Assembly (NCBI RefSeq): GCF_000613805.1
Contig: NZ_BAJR01000004.1
Coordinates: 94,980-158,979 of the forward strand
DNA: 64,000 bases
Reading direction: 5' to 3'
Source: Phocaeicola paurosaccharolyticus JCM 15092
GTDB lineage: Bacteria > Bacteroidota > Bacteroidia > Bacteroidales > Bacteroidaceae
Each line of letters opens with the position of its first letter. Within the stretch, counting starts at the first letter, position 1. Position numbers and translations under genes: made by a program. This document shows, piece after piece, positions 27,625-37,392 of the stretch. The notes under the pieces are model-generated. The model was not told the origin of the DNA. It was given only the letters and a program-made list of their open reading frames with translations, and did not search any database.

Positions 27625-28476
27625 TTACTTGCTTTTTATCTGTCGAAGCCACATTTCTAGTTCTCCGGTCCATTGACGTTTATATTTAAAACTGTCACCA
27701 AAGCCCCAACCGTGCCCGCCAATAGGGTAAATATGAAGTGAAGCACTCACTCCATTCTTTACTAAAGCTGTATAATAATTAATACTATTTTCTACAGGAA
27801 CAGCTGAATCATCGCTACTATGCATTATAAATGCAGGTGGAGTCTGTTTGCTTACCTGTTTTTCATTAGAGAAAAACTCTTCAGTCTCCTGCGATGGATT
27901 TTTCCCTAGTAAATTATTATGCGAACCCATATGAGTAATCGAAGGACTCATACTAATAACAGGATAAAATAGTATTTGAAAGTCTGGACGTGTTTCAGTA
28001 GTAAAGTGTGTTGCAGCACTGCTTGCAAGATGTCCACCTGCCGAAGAGCCCATTATGCCCAACTGATTAAACTTCCATTTATCTTGATTAGCACGCATAA
28101 TCTTTATTGCTTGTTGTGCATCACTTAATGGAACATCTTTATTTCCATTTGGCATGCGATATTTCAACACTGCATAGGTTATTCCCATAGAGTTAAACCA
28201 ATCAGCCATATTTAGGCCTTCATGGTCTATGGCAACATATTGATATCCTCCACCGGGACATGCTATTATTGCCATTCCATTTGGATCTTTTGCAGGGAAT
28301 ACAATCAGTTCAGGGTCTGTTATCTTTCCTATTCTGTTTTTTCTAACCTCTTGTTCAGGTTCTGTAATTCCATTACTATTGGGGGCACCATTAGGCCATA
28401 ACTTTATTGTAACCGGCCCCTGTGCAAAAGCCCCAAATGATAAGCTCATGAAAATTAAAAGTATTAAGTTCTTCAT
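27625..28476 (-). CDS. Secreted alpha/beta-hydrolase (acetyl-xylan-esterase-like)
   Basis: The 283-residue protein has a signal peptide (residues 1-18). It has the oxyanion-hole HGGG-like GGGYQYVA, the nucleophile elbow GSSAGGHLAS, a late Asp (HSSDDSAVP) and a His (IGGHGWGF). It fits the BD-FAE/acetyl-esterase branch of alpha/beta hydrolases that deacetylate plant glycans or cleave short esters. It follows the OPT transporter gene by 4 bases on the same strand. Confidence 0.88.
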   Translation of the reverse strand: MKNLILLIFMSLSFGAFAQGPVTIKLWPNGAPNSNGITEPEQEVRKNRIGKITDPELIVFPAKDPNGMAIIACPGGGYQYVAIDHEGLNMADWFNSMGITYAVLKYRMPNGNKDVPLSDAQQAIKIMRANQDKWKFNQLGIMGSSAGGHLASSAATHFTTETRPDFQILFYPVISMSPSITHMGSHNNLLGKNPSQETEEFFSNEKQVSKQTPPAFIMHSSDDSAVPVENSINYYTALVKNGVSASLHIYPIGGHGWGFGDSFKYKRQWTGELEMWLRQIKSK

Positions 28477-28480
28477 AATT

Positions 28481-30469
28481 CTATTTCTTTATATTCATGC
28501 TTGCTTTAATGAGATATACTACTAGCAGAATGTAAGCAGCTAAAGAAACGACCTCACTCATAGGATTTGATAACCATTCTTCATTGACTAGGTTTATTCC
28601 ACCAAATCTCATTGCTGCACTGACTACACCCATCAAAGCTCCACCTGCAATGAATCCGGAAGCAAGGAGTGTACCTTTCTCACCTCTCTCTTTGTTTACT
28701 TCTGCATCTTTACTTCTAGTTGTAACATACCAGTTTATTGCTCCACCAACCAATAACGGGAGGTTAAGTTCCAATGGTATGAACATACCCAATGCAAAAG
28801 CAAGAGCAGGAACCTTAAAGTAAGTAAGTACAAGTGCAAGTAGAGCACCAATGCCATAAAGAAGCCAAGGAGCACTTACACCGTTCATCAAAGGATCTAT
28901 TACAGCAGCCATGGCATTTGCCTGAGGGGCAGCTAGAGCTCCTGATGAGAAACCATATGTTTCATTAAGAATCATTATTACAATACCTACCGTTGCAGCA
29001 GAAACAAGAGTGCCGAGGAACTTCCATTTCTCCTGTTTTGCAGGTGTACTTCCAATCCAATAACCAATCTTAAGATCGGTAATGAAACCTCCTGCCATAG
29101 AGAGTGCGGTACATACCACACCACCCATAATAAGAGCTGCAACCATTCCGGTAGGTCCGTTCAGTCCTACAGCTACCATTATAACAGATGCAAGAATAAG
29201 TGTCATAAGAGTCATTCCTGAAACAGGATTTGTTCCTACAATAGCTATAGCATTGGCAGCTACAGTTGTGAAGAGGAAAGCAATACCTGCAACAAGTATT
29301 ATTGCTACTATACTATGAAGCAGGTTACCCTGCATAACATCGAAGAAGAAGAAAAGAGCAATTATAAGGATTGTAAATATAGAACCGAAAGCGATAATCT
29401 TCATCGGTATATCTTTTTGAGTTCTAACTACACCCTCTTCAACACGTTTTCCTTTCATCTCATTTGATGCAAGTGAAACGGCGCTCTTGATAATACTCCA
29501 TGATTTGAATATTCCTATGATGCCAGCCATTGCGATACCACCGATACCAATGCTTTTTGCATACTCTTTGAAAATCATCTCAGGTGACATATCACTTATG
29601 GTCTGCGTCAATGCAGGGTTCCATGTATTAAGGACTACATCTCCCCAGAATAGTGAAATGGCAGGTATGATAATAAACCATACAGTTATTGAGCCAACAC
29701 AAATTATAGCTGCATATTTTAAGCCTACAATATATCCCAATCCTAATACTGCTGCTCCTGTATTTATCTTGAAGACGAGCTTTGCCTTTTCAGCTATAGT
29801 CTCTCCAAAACCAATACAACGGCTTGTGAAATTCTCGTTCCACCAACCGAAAGTTGCAACTATGAAATCATATAAACCACCTATAATACCTGCAAATAGG
29901 AGAGGTTTAGCCTGACTTCCACCTTTTTCACCGGATATAAGAACCTGTGTACTTGCTGTAGCTTCAGGGAAAGGGAACTCTCCATGTTTCTCCTTTACGA
30001 AATATTTCCTGAAAGGGATAAGGAACAGGATACCAAGTATACCACCGAGAAGTGAACTCATGAACATCTCAAAGAAGTTTACACTCATCTCAGGATATTT
30101 CTCCTTAAGGATATATAGTGCCGGAAGGGTGAATATAGCACCTGCGACGATAACACCGGAACATCCTCCAATAGATTGAATAATAACATTCTCACCAAGC
30201 GCACCTTTTCTCTTAGCAGCACCCGATACACCAACAGCTATTATGGCAATTGGTATTGCTGCTTCAAAGACTTGTCCAACTTTAAGACCCAGATAAGCTG
30301 CAGCTGCCGAAAAGAGAACAGCCATTGCTATTCCCCATAAAACAGACCAACTGTTTACTTCAGGGTAGGTTTTGTCGGGAGAAAGGATATGGGAGTACTC
30401 TTCACCATTTTTGAGAGGACGGAAAGCATTATCTGGCAATCCGACCGGATGTTCATGTTTTTGTTCCAT
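28481..30469 (-). CDS. OPT-family oligopeptide transporter
   Basis: The 662-residue protein has about 14-16 membrane helices. It carries family blocks near the N-terminus (EVNSWSVLWGIAMAVLFSAAAAYLGLKVGQ, FPFPEATAS) and in the middle (GTNPVSGMTLMTLI). OPT proteins import small peptides or metal-peptide complexes with protons. It is first in a two-gene unit with the secreted esterase. Confidence 0.95.
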   Translation of the reverse strand: MEQKHEHPVGLPDNAFRPLKNGEEYSHILSPDKTYPEVNSWSVLWGIAMAVLFSAAAAYLGLKVGQVFEAAIPIAIIAVGVSGAAKRKGALGENVIIQSIGGCSGVIVAGAIFTLPALYILKEKYPEMSVNFFEMFMSSLLGGILGILFLIPFRKYFVKEKHGEFPFPEATASTQVLISGEKGGSQAKPLLFAGIIGGLYDFIVATFGWWNENFTSRCIGFGETIAEKAKLVFKINTGAAVLGLGYIVGLKYAAIICVGSITVWFIIIPAISLFWGDVVLNTWNPALTQTISDMSPEMIFKEYAKSIGIGGIAMAGIIGIFKSWSIIKSAVSLASNEMKGKRVEEGVVRTQKDIPMKIIAFGSIFTILIIALFFFFDVMQGNLLHSIVAIILVAGIAFLFTTVAANAIAIVGTNPVSGMTLMTLILASVIMVAVGLNGPTGMVAALIMGGVVCTALSMAGGFITDLKIGYWIGSTPAKQEKWKFLGTLVSAATVGIVIMILNETYGFSSGALAAPQANAMAAVIDPLMNGVSAPWLLYGIGALLALVLTYFKVPALAFALGMFIPLELNLPLLVGGAINWYVTTRSKDAEVNKERGEKGTLLASGFIAGGALMGVVSAAMRFGGINLVNEEWLSNPMSEVVSLAAYILLVVYLIKASMNIKK

Positions 30470-30510
30470 GTTAACTTTTTTCGTTAAAATTTAGCTATTT
30501 AATAATAGCC

Positions 30511-30518
30511 CAAAAATA
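30511..30518 (-). promoter_or_regulatory. -7 promoter element for the OPT/esterase unit
   Basis: TATTTTTG on the minus strand fits TAnnTTTG and lies 41 bases upstream of the ATG at 30469. Confidence 0.5.
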
Positions 30519-30548
30519 GTGAAAAAATGGAAAAGAACGCTTATAATA

Positions 30549-31262
30549 TCAGAATATCTGGAACTTCATGCCTAATGAAAGGGATAGATAGTCCTCCGGT
30601 TTCAGATAACTATTTCTGAAAGCACTTACCACATACAAGTCGCATGTGCTTATCTCATAAAAAAGTGTAAGACTCTTTGACGAGAACCTTGCCTTTTCGG
30701 GTATGTCTATTTTAAGACGTTGCCCAATGAAAACATGTGTCCTTACTCTGTTTGAGAACCCATAATATCCCTGAGGATAACGTTCAGGCTCTTTTGTCCA
30801 GAATTTGTCACTGAACACTGTATTGAAATATAGTCCGCACTCTAATGGCTCCAAGTTAAAGTTATTACAAAGATATATGCTCCATGGGATGTAGCTCTGC
30901 TTTAGCGTAAGGGTAAATTTGAAATGTTTGGAGGAGTACCGTGGTATGACTCCCAAAAGAATATCTGTCTCCCATTGTCCTCTCTTTCCATAATCCCATC
31001 CTATGCCTCCTGAGAATAGTCCCATACCACCTGCATATTGTAACTTGGTATGTGTAGGTATAAGTGCATTCCAAGCTTTACGATAACTGTGTATACGTCT
31101 GTCATATTCATTTGAATGTGATGATCTTTGAATAACAGTGTCGCTGAATATCTCATCATTCATTGCATATAGTCTGGGAATCTCATTTTCCTGAGCCTGC
31201 ACAACAAAGGATGAAAATATGAATATCATTATTGTATATACTCTAAAACTTAATAACTTCAT
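30549..31262 (-). CDS. Exported beta-strand-rich protein (DUF3316-like)
   Basis: The protein has 237 residues from the ATG at 31262. That start gives a clean signal peptide (MKLLSFRVYTIMIFIFSSFVVQA) and only a 20-base overlap with the upstream phosphoesterase gene. In-frame Mets further upstream (to 31295) would add hydrophilic residues before it. Alternating strands such as YAGGMGLFSGGIGWDYGK and LYFNTVFSDKFW suggest a small outer-membrane barrel or sandwich. The resemblance to DUF3316 is from memory and tentative. Confidence 0.75.
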   Translation of the reverse strand: MKLLSFRVYTIMIFIFSSFVVQAQENEIPRLYAMNDEIFSDTVIQRSSHSNEYDRRIHSYRKAWNALIPTHTKLQYAGGMGLFSGGIGWDYGKRGQWETDILLGVIPRYSSKHFKFTLTLKQSYIPWSIYLCNNFNLEPLECGLYFNTVFSDKFWTKEPERYPQGYYGFSNRVRTHVFIGQRLKIDIPEKARFSSKSLTLFYEISTCDLYVVSAFRNSYLKPEDYLSLSLGMKFQIF

Positions 31263-32049
31263 AGTCATATCCATCCTCTTTAATTGTAAATACAAGATAT
31301 ATTCTATCTTTTATGCTTGGACATTGATAATATAGTATGCCATCTTTAAACAGGTCGTCAACAGTCAACTGATGTTCGTGTCCGTATAAACAGAACTGTA
31401 CCCCCGGAAACTTATTTATATACCATTGAAATAGGTCGTTCACGTTATTGTTGAATATGAACTCTTTTGGCTTTACGTGCATCAGGAAGATAGTTTTCTC
31501 AATCTCTGATGGTAGATTCTCTAACTCACTCTTCAAAAATCCGAAGTTTGGAATAGGGTTAGAATAGTCGTACTCCATTGCATTTGTATTAAGGCATATC
31601 ACTCGAACGTTGCCTGCAGTAAAGGCAAAATCGCTATTCCCATATATTTTCTCATATACCTCTTTACCAGTGCCAAGACAATCATGGTTGCCTAAAACAC
31701 AGAACCATGACATGACAAAACCATTCATGATATCACGCATCCATATAAACTCCTTTGTTGCTCCAAAATCACTTTGGTCTCCTCCGTGAAGTACGAAGTC
31801 TATGTCACCTCTCTTGTTTATTGCATCTACTGCATCCTTAGTTTCATCATAACACCGCTGGGTATCACTTATCATTGCAAACTTAAATTCCTTTTTTCCA
31901 TTCAGAGCCTTTTCAATCTTTTGGCTGTTTTTCTCTGTCACTCCTCTCTCTCCAGTGATGTTGACATCATATGGATGAGCTTCGAACATATCGCAACTTG
32001 TACATGTGAGAGCAGTGAGCAGTGATAATAAAATAATTCTTCTTACCAT
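31243..32049 (-). CDS. Calcineurin-like metallophosphoesterase lipoprotein
   Basis: The protein has 268 residues from the ATG at 32049. The in-frame ATG at 32070 lies inside the promoter element, and the lipoprotein signal (TALTCTSC) fits the later start. The metallophosphoesterase motifs are complete: MISDTQ (motif 1), HGGDQSDFG (2), VLGNHD (3), LMHVKP (4) and YGHEHQ (5). The dimetal site should therefore be intact. It acts outside the cytoplasm on an unknown phosphoester, and overlaps the DUF3316-like gene. Confidence 0.92.
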   Translation of the reverse strand: MVRRIILLSLLTALTCTSCDMFEAHPYDVNITGERGVTEKNSQKIEKALNGKKEFKFAMISDTQRCYDETKDAVDAINKRGDIDFVLHGGDQSDFGATKEFIWMRDIMNGFVMSWFCVLGNHDCLGTGKEVYEKIYGNSDFAFTAGNVRVICLNTNAMEYDYSNPIPNFGFLKSELENLPSEIEKTIFLMHVKPKEFIFNNNVNDLFQWYINKFPGVQFCLYGHEHQLTVDDLFKDGILYYQCPSIKDRIYLVFTIKEDGYDYEVIKF

Positions 32050-32067
32050 TACTAAAATTTTGCTCTG

Positions 32068-32075
32068 CAAAAATA
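32068..32075 (-). promoter_or_regulatory. -7 promoter element for the metallophosphoesterase lipoprotein
   Basis: TATTTTTG on the minus strand fits TAnnTTTG. It overlaps the ATG at 32070, so translation must start downstream at 32049. Confidence 0.55.
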
Positions 32076-32150
32076 GCTTTATATTTCATATCTGTTTGGC
32101 TTCATTTGGGGCTTTATTTGTTCTATAATACCTCAATGATAGGTAAAAAA

Positions 32151-32179
32151 AGCGGTTCCTGAATTTATCAGAAACCGCT
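32151..32179 (-). terminator. Terminator of the DUF1573 gene
   Basis: Arms 32151-32162 and 32168-32179 pair with one mismatch and are followed by a T7 run on the minus strand. Confidence 0.82.
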
Positions 32180-32200
32180 CTCTATATTATGTATTAACAA

Positions 32201-32599
32201 TTAATTCTTTGAAACCATATCGCCTTCAACATAGATTCTTGTCATCTCAGTTTTTGCGTTGGTACGTAATGTTATAGATTTTTTGAAATGTCCAGGGAAC
32301 TTACCTGCACCATTGTAGGTAACTGTTATCTCTCCACTGTTTCCTGGTTGTATTGGTTCTTTTGGATATTGTGGTACTGTACATCCGCAAGATGCAACAG
32401 CCTGATGTATAACTAGTGGTTTATCGCCTGTATTTTTAAATTTGAATACACATGTAACTTTAGGACTAGATTCGGGAAATTCACCGAAGTTGTGTGTTGT
32501 ATTCTCGAAAGTAATTTCAGCTTGTGGCTCGTCGTTGTTACTTGCAAATGCTACTATACCAATAAGTAACAAAAATGTAGAGAATATAAATTTTTTCAT
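32201..32599 (-). CDS. Secreted DUF1573 protein
   Basis: The 132-residue protein has a signal peptide (residues 1-19) and a single immunoglobulin-like DUF1573 domain. Its markers are HNFGEFPESSPKVTCVFKFKN, VIHQAVASCGCTVPQYP and PGNSGEITVTYNGAGKFPG. The Cys pair in ASCGCT is the family hallmark. The family is very common in Bacteroidetes and its role is unknown. It is monocistronic, with its own promoter element and terminator. Confidence 0.93.
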   Translation of the reverse strand: MKKFIFSTFLLLIGIVAFASNNDEPQAEITFENTTHNFGEFPESSPKVTCVFKFKNTGDKPLVIHQAVASCGCTVPQYPKEPIQPGNSGEITVTYNGAGKFPGHFKKSITLRTNAKTEMTRIYVEGDMVSKN

Positions 32600-32623
32600 T
32601 TTATTTAAATTTTAAACAGACTT

Positions 32624-32631
32624 CAAAATTA
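32624..32631 (-). promoter_or_regulatory. -7 promoter element for the DUF1573 gene
   Basis: TAATTTTG on the minus strand fits TAnnTTTG and lies 24 bases upstream of the ATG. Confidence 0.55.
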
Positions 32632-32689
32632 GTCTATTTTTTATATAGTTGCTCATTTTCTAAGATAAATAAATTATTTATAAATTGCT

Positions 32690-33043
32690 TTAACAGTATG
32701 GAATGAAAATAATTAGCCCGATAATGGCAGCTCCGATAGCTGTTATCAATACTGCTCCGGCGGCAATATCCTTAGCCATACCCGCTATAGGATGATATTC
32801 AGGGGAGACAAGATCGACAACTTTTTCTATGCTGGTATTAAAACCTTCGGCGGCCATCACCACCATGAAACAAAGTATTATTATACACCATTCACTTGTG
32901 GTTATGCCAAAAAGAACCCCCAAAAATGTAACTAATATGGCTGCAAGAGCATGTATATGTGTATTCTTCTCTTTTGAGAACAATATAAATATACCTTTTA
33001 TTGCATATTTAAAACTTTTACACACCCTCTTAAACTCGTTCAT
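32690..33043 (-). CDS. dgkA: Diacylglycerol/undecaprenol kinase (DgkA family)
   Basis: The 117-residue integral membrane kinase has three helices. It carries the family core AAEGFNTSIEKVVDLV, then HPIAGMAKDIAAGAVLI, where the Glu and Asp residues bind Mg-ATP. In Gram-positives these enzymes phosphorylate undecaprenol, and in Proteobacteria diacylglycerol. The substrate here is open. It begins 4 bases after the relA stop and is probably co-transcribed with it. Confidence 0.94.
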   Translation of the reverse strand: MNEFKRVCKSFKYAIKGIFILFSKEKNTHIHALAAILVTFLGVLFGITTSEWCIIILCFMVVMAAEGFNTSIEKVVDLVSPEYHPIAGMAKDIAAGAVLITAIGAAIIGLIIFIPYC

Positions 33044-33047
33044 ACTG

Positions 33048-35258
33048 TCATCCTCTGTTTACCTGTTTTACTCCTTTTATAGTCTTAAGTTTTTTGATCA
33101 GTGACTCCAACTTTGTAGTGTCGTCAATCATTACTGTAAGCATACCCGAGAATAGGCCGTCATTAGAATCTATGTTTATAGATCTCAGTGTGACATTATT
33201 CTCTTTACTAATTATAGAGGTGATGTTTGTTACTATTCCTATATCATCATGTCCTATAATCTTTATTGAGATAGGGTATTGTTTACCACTACTCTTGCCT
33301 GCCCATCTTGCTTTTACTATCCTATAACCGAATCTTGATTTCAACTCATGTGCATTTGGGCAATCTGTCCTGTGAATCTTTATACCACCACTTATTGTGA
33401 CAAAACCAAATACATCATCTCCATATATTGGATTACAGCATTTTGCAAGTTTGAAGTCTATGCCCTTAAGGTTCTGGTCAATGACCAAGACATCATCCTT
33501 GAAGTTGGAATAGTCTTCTTCCGGTTTTACATAGCTTTCAGCACTTCTGTAGTTAATCTCCTCTTTACTCTCAGTCTCTCGCTTCTTAAGCTCTAGAAAG
33601 CGATCTATAATATTGTTGGCATCAAGTTTCTCGTCGGCAACATCCTGATAGAAGTCTGTAACAGTCTTATAGCTGAATTTCTTGATGAGTTTCATCATTA
33701 TAGAATCATCATAGTCTATCTTCCTGTTCTTGAACTTCCTCTCTATAGTCTCCTTAGCAAACTCAACCTGTTTTGCTTCTATCTCTTTAAGAGCCTGACG
33801 TATCTTGTTTCTGGCTTTTGAAGTTGATACTACATTCAGCCAATCTCTTTTAGGAGTCTGGCTGGTTGATGTCATTATCTCAACCTGATCACCACTGTTG
33901 AGTGCCTGTTTTATCTGAGCATTCTTACCATTTATTTTTGCACCTATACACTTGCAACCTAACTTTGTATGTATGGTAAAGGCAAAGTCGAGTACTGTAG
34001 CACCCTTAGGCAATTTATATAGATCACCTTTAGGAGTAAAGACAAAGACCTCATCTTCGTACAACTCCAATTTGAGTCTATCCATTAACTCAAGGTCATT
34101 ACCTGCATTTTCAAGTGTTTCACGAATAGATGTAAGCCATTCGTCAACTCCCGCTTCACCCTTAACACCTTTGTATCTCCAGTGTGCAGCAAGTCCTCTC
34201 TCTGCTATATCATCCATTCTTTCGGTACGAATCTGAATCTCTACCCATTTTCCTTGTGGACCCATAACTGTTGTATGAAGAGATTCATATCCATTGCTCT
34301 TAGGAACAGATAACCAGTCACGTAAGCGTTTTGGATTTGGCATATACATATCAGTAACGATTGAATATGCTTGCCAACACTCCTGTTTCTCCTTATCAAT
34401 CTCTGAGTCAAGTATGATACGGATAGCGAATAGGTCGTAAACGCCCTCAAAAGCACATTTCTGCTTCTTCATCTTTTGGTATATGGAGTGAATGGACTTA
34501 GTTCTTCCTTTGGTATGGAACTTTAGTCCGGCTTCGCTTAACCTTTTATCAATAGGAGCGATAAATTCCTCTATATACTTGTCACGAGAAGCTTTTGTCT
34601 CATTAAGTTTATCTTTTATATGATAATAGACCTCTCTCTCAGTGTATTTCAAAGAGAGATCTTCAAGCTCGGATTTTATAACGTATAGTCCTAACTTATG
34701 TGCCAAGGGAGCGTAAAGATAAGCTGCCTCATTTGACACTTTCAATCTGGCTTCATTGTTGCTGTGATTCTTAATTTGTCTCATAATATTCACCCTGTCG
34801 GCAATCATTATGAGTATCACTCGCATATCTTCTGCAAACGAGATTATAAGGTTCCTGAAGTTCTCGGATTCGATGGTAGGACTTTTGGCATATAGTTCAT
34901 TTATCTTTACAAGCCCTTTAATTATTGTTGCTACATCCTTACCATATTCATTCTCAACCTCTTCAATAGAATAAAAACCATCAATTACACTGTCGTTAAG
35001 CATAGCTGCAATAATAGAAGCTCTTTTCATACCTATCTCTTCAGAGACTATGACAGCAGTCTGCATCTCCTTAATGATAGGGTTCATGCCAAAAGCATTG
35101 CGCTTGAGTATATTGTTTTCAGCAGCCTTTCTAAGATGGTTCTTTATCTTATGGCAATCCTCTTTCTGAAGAGTATCTCCAGAAATTCTCAATAATTTTT
35201 TATATAGTGTTATAAGCTGTTCCTTTTCCTCTTTGGTGAAAAAATAGATCTCTTCCAT
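33048..35258 (-). CDS. relA: RelA-type (p)ppGpp synthetase with inactivated hydrolase domain
   Basis: The 736-residue protein has the long-RSH order: HD hydrolase (about 40-200), synthetase (about 240-370), TGS (about 410-470) and C-terminal ACT (about 660-735). The hydrolase site is broken. The usual HP is NP (Asn59), the HD pair is Asn88-Asp89, and the following ED is Ile92-Asp93. In the ADRLHNMR motif (here ADRVNIMR) the Asn is Ile158. The synthetase motifs are intact (YDLFAIRI, RLRDWLSVPKSNGYESLHT, EIQIRT). It should therefore make but not hydrolyse (p)ppGpp, so a second, SpoT-like enzyme is expected elsewhere. Confidence 0.93.
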   Translation of the reverse strand: MEEIYFFTKEEKEQLITLYKKLLRISGDTLQKEDCHKIKNHLRKAAENNILKRNAFGMNPIIKEMQTAVIVSEEIGMKRASIIAAMLNDSVIDGFYSIEEVENEYGKDVATIIKGLVKINELYAKSPTIESENFRNLIISFAEDMRVILIMIADRVNIMRQIKNHSNNEARLKVSNEAAYLYAPLAHKLGLYVIKSELEDLSLKYTEREVYYHIKDKLNETKASRDKYIEEFIAPIDKRLSEAGLKFHTKGRTKSIHSIYQKMKKQKCAFEGVYDLFAIRIILDSEIDKEKQECWQAYSIVTDMYMPNPKRLRDWLSVPKSNGYESLHTTVMGPQGKWVEIQIRTERMDDIAERGLAAHWRYKGVKGEAGVDEWLTSIRETLENAGNDLELMDRLKLELYEDEVFVFTPKGDLYKLPKGATVLDFAFTIHTKLGCKCIGAKINGKNAQIKQALNSGDQVEIMTSTSQTPKRDWLNVVSTSKARNKIRQALKEIEAKQVEFAKETIERKFKNRKIDYDDSIMMKLIKKFSYKTVTDFYQDVADEKLDANNIIDRFLELKKRETESKEEINYRSAESYVKPEEDYSNFKDDVLVIDQNLKGIDFKLAKCCNPIYGDDVFGFVTISGGIKIHRTDCPNAHELKSRFGYRIVKARWAGKSSGKQYPISIKIIGHDDIGIVTNITSIISKENNVTLRSINIDSNDGLFSGMLTVMIDDTTKLESLIKKLKTIKGVKQVNRG

Positions 35259-35339
35259 AATTCATCTGATTTTTTTACTTTATGATTCGTAAAGATAGTT
35301 TTTTTCCCAATTTTTCTATTGCTGTCTATCGGTTTTTTG

Positions 35340-35347
35340 TAATTTTG
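35340..35347 (+). promoter_or_regulatory. Promoter for the DUF4301-MGMT-AlkD unit
   Basis: TAATTTTG fits TAnnTTTG. A TTG at 35319-35321 stands 18 bases upstream as a -33 element. Confidence 0.55.
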
Positions 35348-35408
35348 AAAATAATTAGATCAATAAAATGAGCTAAGAACTGAGTAACTCACATAAACAA
35401 ATTATTAT

Positions 35409-36925
35409 ATGTTAACACTTGATGATAAGAAGCAAATTGAGAAAAAAGGTATTTGCGAGGAACAGATTTTTGACCAGCTGAAGAGTTTTGAGAGAGGTTT
35501 CCCATTTTTGGAACTTGAAAATGCAGCATCGGTTGGTAATGGAATATTAGTTCATACAGAGGAGGATGTGAAGAAATTTCTTGACAATTGGTATAACTAT
35601 AAAAAAGATAATAGGAGCATATTAAAATTTGTACCTGCTTCAGGAGCAGCAAGTCGTATGTTCAAGAATATGTTTGAGTACCTCTCTTCTAACTATAATC
35701 AACCTGAAACAGATTTTGAGAAGAAGTTTTTCACTCAAATTCATGATTTCGCATTTTACAATGATCTTAATGTTGCTTGTAAAAAAATACAGGTAAAAGT
35801 ATTGATGAATTGATGGATGAGAAGAGATTCAAAGATATAGTGGCTAATCTTCTTACTACTCCAGGATTGAACTATGGTTCACTTCCAAAAGGTCTGCTTA
35901 AATTCCATAAATATGCTGAAGGTGCACGTACACCACTTGAGGAACATCTTGTAGAAGGTGCTCTATATGCTTGCAGCAGTACTGGAAAGGTGAATGTTCA
36001 TTTCACCGTCTCTTCGGAACATCATGAACTATTTGAGAAACTAGTGAATGAAAAGATGCCTGAGTATGCTAAGAAATTTGGTGTAGAATATAACATCTCT
36101 TTCTCTGAGCAGAAACCAAGTACAGATACTATTGCTGCCGATTCAGATAACAAACCTTTCCGTGAGGATGGAAAATTGGTGTTCCGTCCAGGTGGACATG
36201 GTGCTCTTATTGAGAACCTTAATGATCTTGATGTCGATATCATCTTTATAAAAAATATCGATAATGTTGTTCCTGATAGATTGAAGAGTGATACTGTAAC
36301 TTACAAGAATCTAATCGCAGGTGTACTTGTTACTTTACAGCAGAAGACATTCGAGTATCTGAAAATTCTTGATAGCGGTAAATATTCACAGGAACAGATA
36401 GAGGAGATAATACGCTTCGTTCAACAAAAACTGTTCTGCCGCAAGAGTGATATAAAAAATATGGAAGATGCCGAATTGGTTATCTACCTTCGTAATAAAC
36501 TTAACAGACCAATCAGAGTGTGCGGTATGGTTAAAAACGTTGGTGAACCTGGTGGCGGACCTTTCCTTGCATACAATCAGGATGGAACAGTATCATTACA
36601 GATACTTGAGAGCTCACAGATTGATATGAAAGATCCAAAAAAGAAGGAGATGTTCGATAATGGAACACACTTTAATCCGGTTGATTTGGTATGTGCTGTT
36701 CGTGATTATAAAGGTAATAAGTTTAACCTGACTGAATATGTAGATAAATCTACAGGATTCATATCAAGCAAGTCAAAGAATGGACGCGATCTTAAAGCCC
36801 TTGAACTTCCAGGACTATGGAATGGTGCGATGAGTGACTGGAATACTATATTCGTAGAGGTTCCTCTTACAACCTTCAACCCGGTTAAGACAGTAAATGA
36901 CCTTTTAAGAGATCAGCATCAATAA
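35409..36925 (+). pseudogene. DUF4301 family protein, split by a frameshift at an A7 run
   Basis: Two frames together make one DUF4301 protein of about 505 residues, normally a single chain. The first frame (35409-35813, 134 aa) carries FVPASGAASRMFKNMFE. The second (open to the stop at 36923-36925) carries GLNYGSLPKGLLKFHKY, FRPGGHGALIENLNDLD and FIKNIDNVVPDR. Adding one A to the seven-A run at 35781-35787 joins them through CKKNTGKSIDELMDEK with no other change. The glycine-rich and nucleotidyltransferase-like blocks hint at sugar-nucleotide chemistry, but the function is unknown. The stop overlaps the MGMT start. It may be a mutation, a sequencing error, or slippage at the A run. Confidence 0.85.
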
Positions 36926-37392
36926 TGAACTTTTGTAAGATGAATTCACCTTTAGGTGAACTTTATATCTTTGAAGAAGATAATAAGATTGTTCAGATAT
37001 CTACTTCTTATACTCCTGCTAAGGAGTGTAAGGAGGAGATGTCTGAACTCCTTTCTAATACCGTCGGACAACTTAATGAATATTTTGCTGGTACAAGAAA
37101 AACTTTTTCCATACCGCTTGATATGAGAGGTACCGAATTTCAGAAAAGAGTTTGGAATGCGCTCTTGGAGATCCCTTATGGTGAAACTTGGAGCTATAAA
37201 CAGTTAGCAGAATTCATTAATAATCCAAAAGCAGTAAGAGCTGTTGGAGGAGCTAATCATAATAATCCTATAATGATTATTGTGCCTTGTCATAGGGTTA
37301 TAGGCAGCAATGGTAGCCTTACTGGATATGCCGGAGGACTTGATATGAAAGAGCATCTTCTCAATCTTGAAAGATCTGTAATCCGATCATGA
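36925..37392 (+). CDS. ogt: Methylated-DNA--[protein]-cysteine S-methyltransferase
   Basis: The 155-residue suicide enzyme takes methyl groups from O6-methylguanine. The active site is PCHRV with Cys122. FQKRVWNALLEIPYGETWSY (winged-helix recognition) and RAVGGANHNNP are present, and a short N-terminal domain is retained. The ATG shares one base with the upstream DUF4301 stop (TAATG), which implies coupled translation. The stop codon TGA (37390-37392) falls inside the first unit of a 22-bp-period repeat. I use ogt for the family, and an ada-type regulator domain is absent. Confidence 0.95.
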   Translation: MNFCKMNSPLGELYIFEEDNKIVQISTSYTPAKECKEEMSELLSNTVGQLNEYFAGTRKTFSIPLDMRGTEFQKRVWNALLEIPYGETWSYKQLAEFINNPKAVRAVGGANHNNPIMIIVPCHRVIGSNGSLTGYAGGLDMKEHLLNLERSVIRS

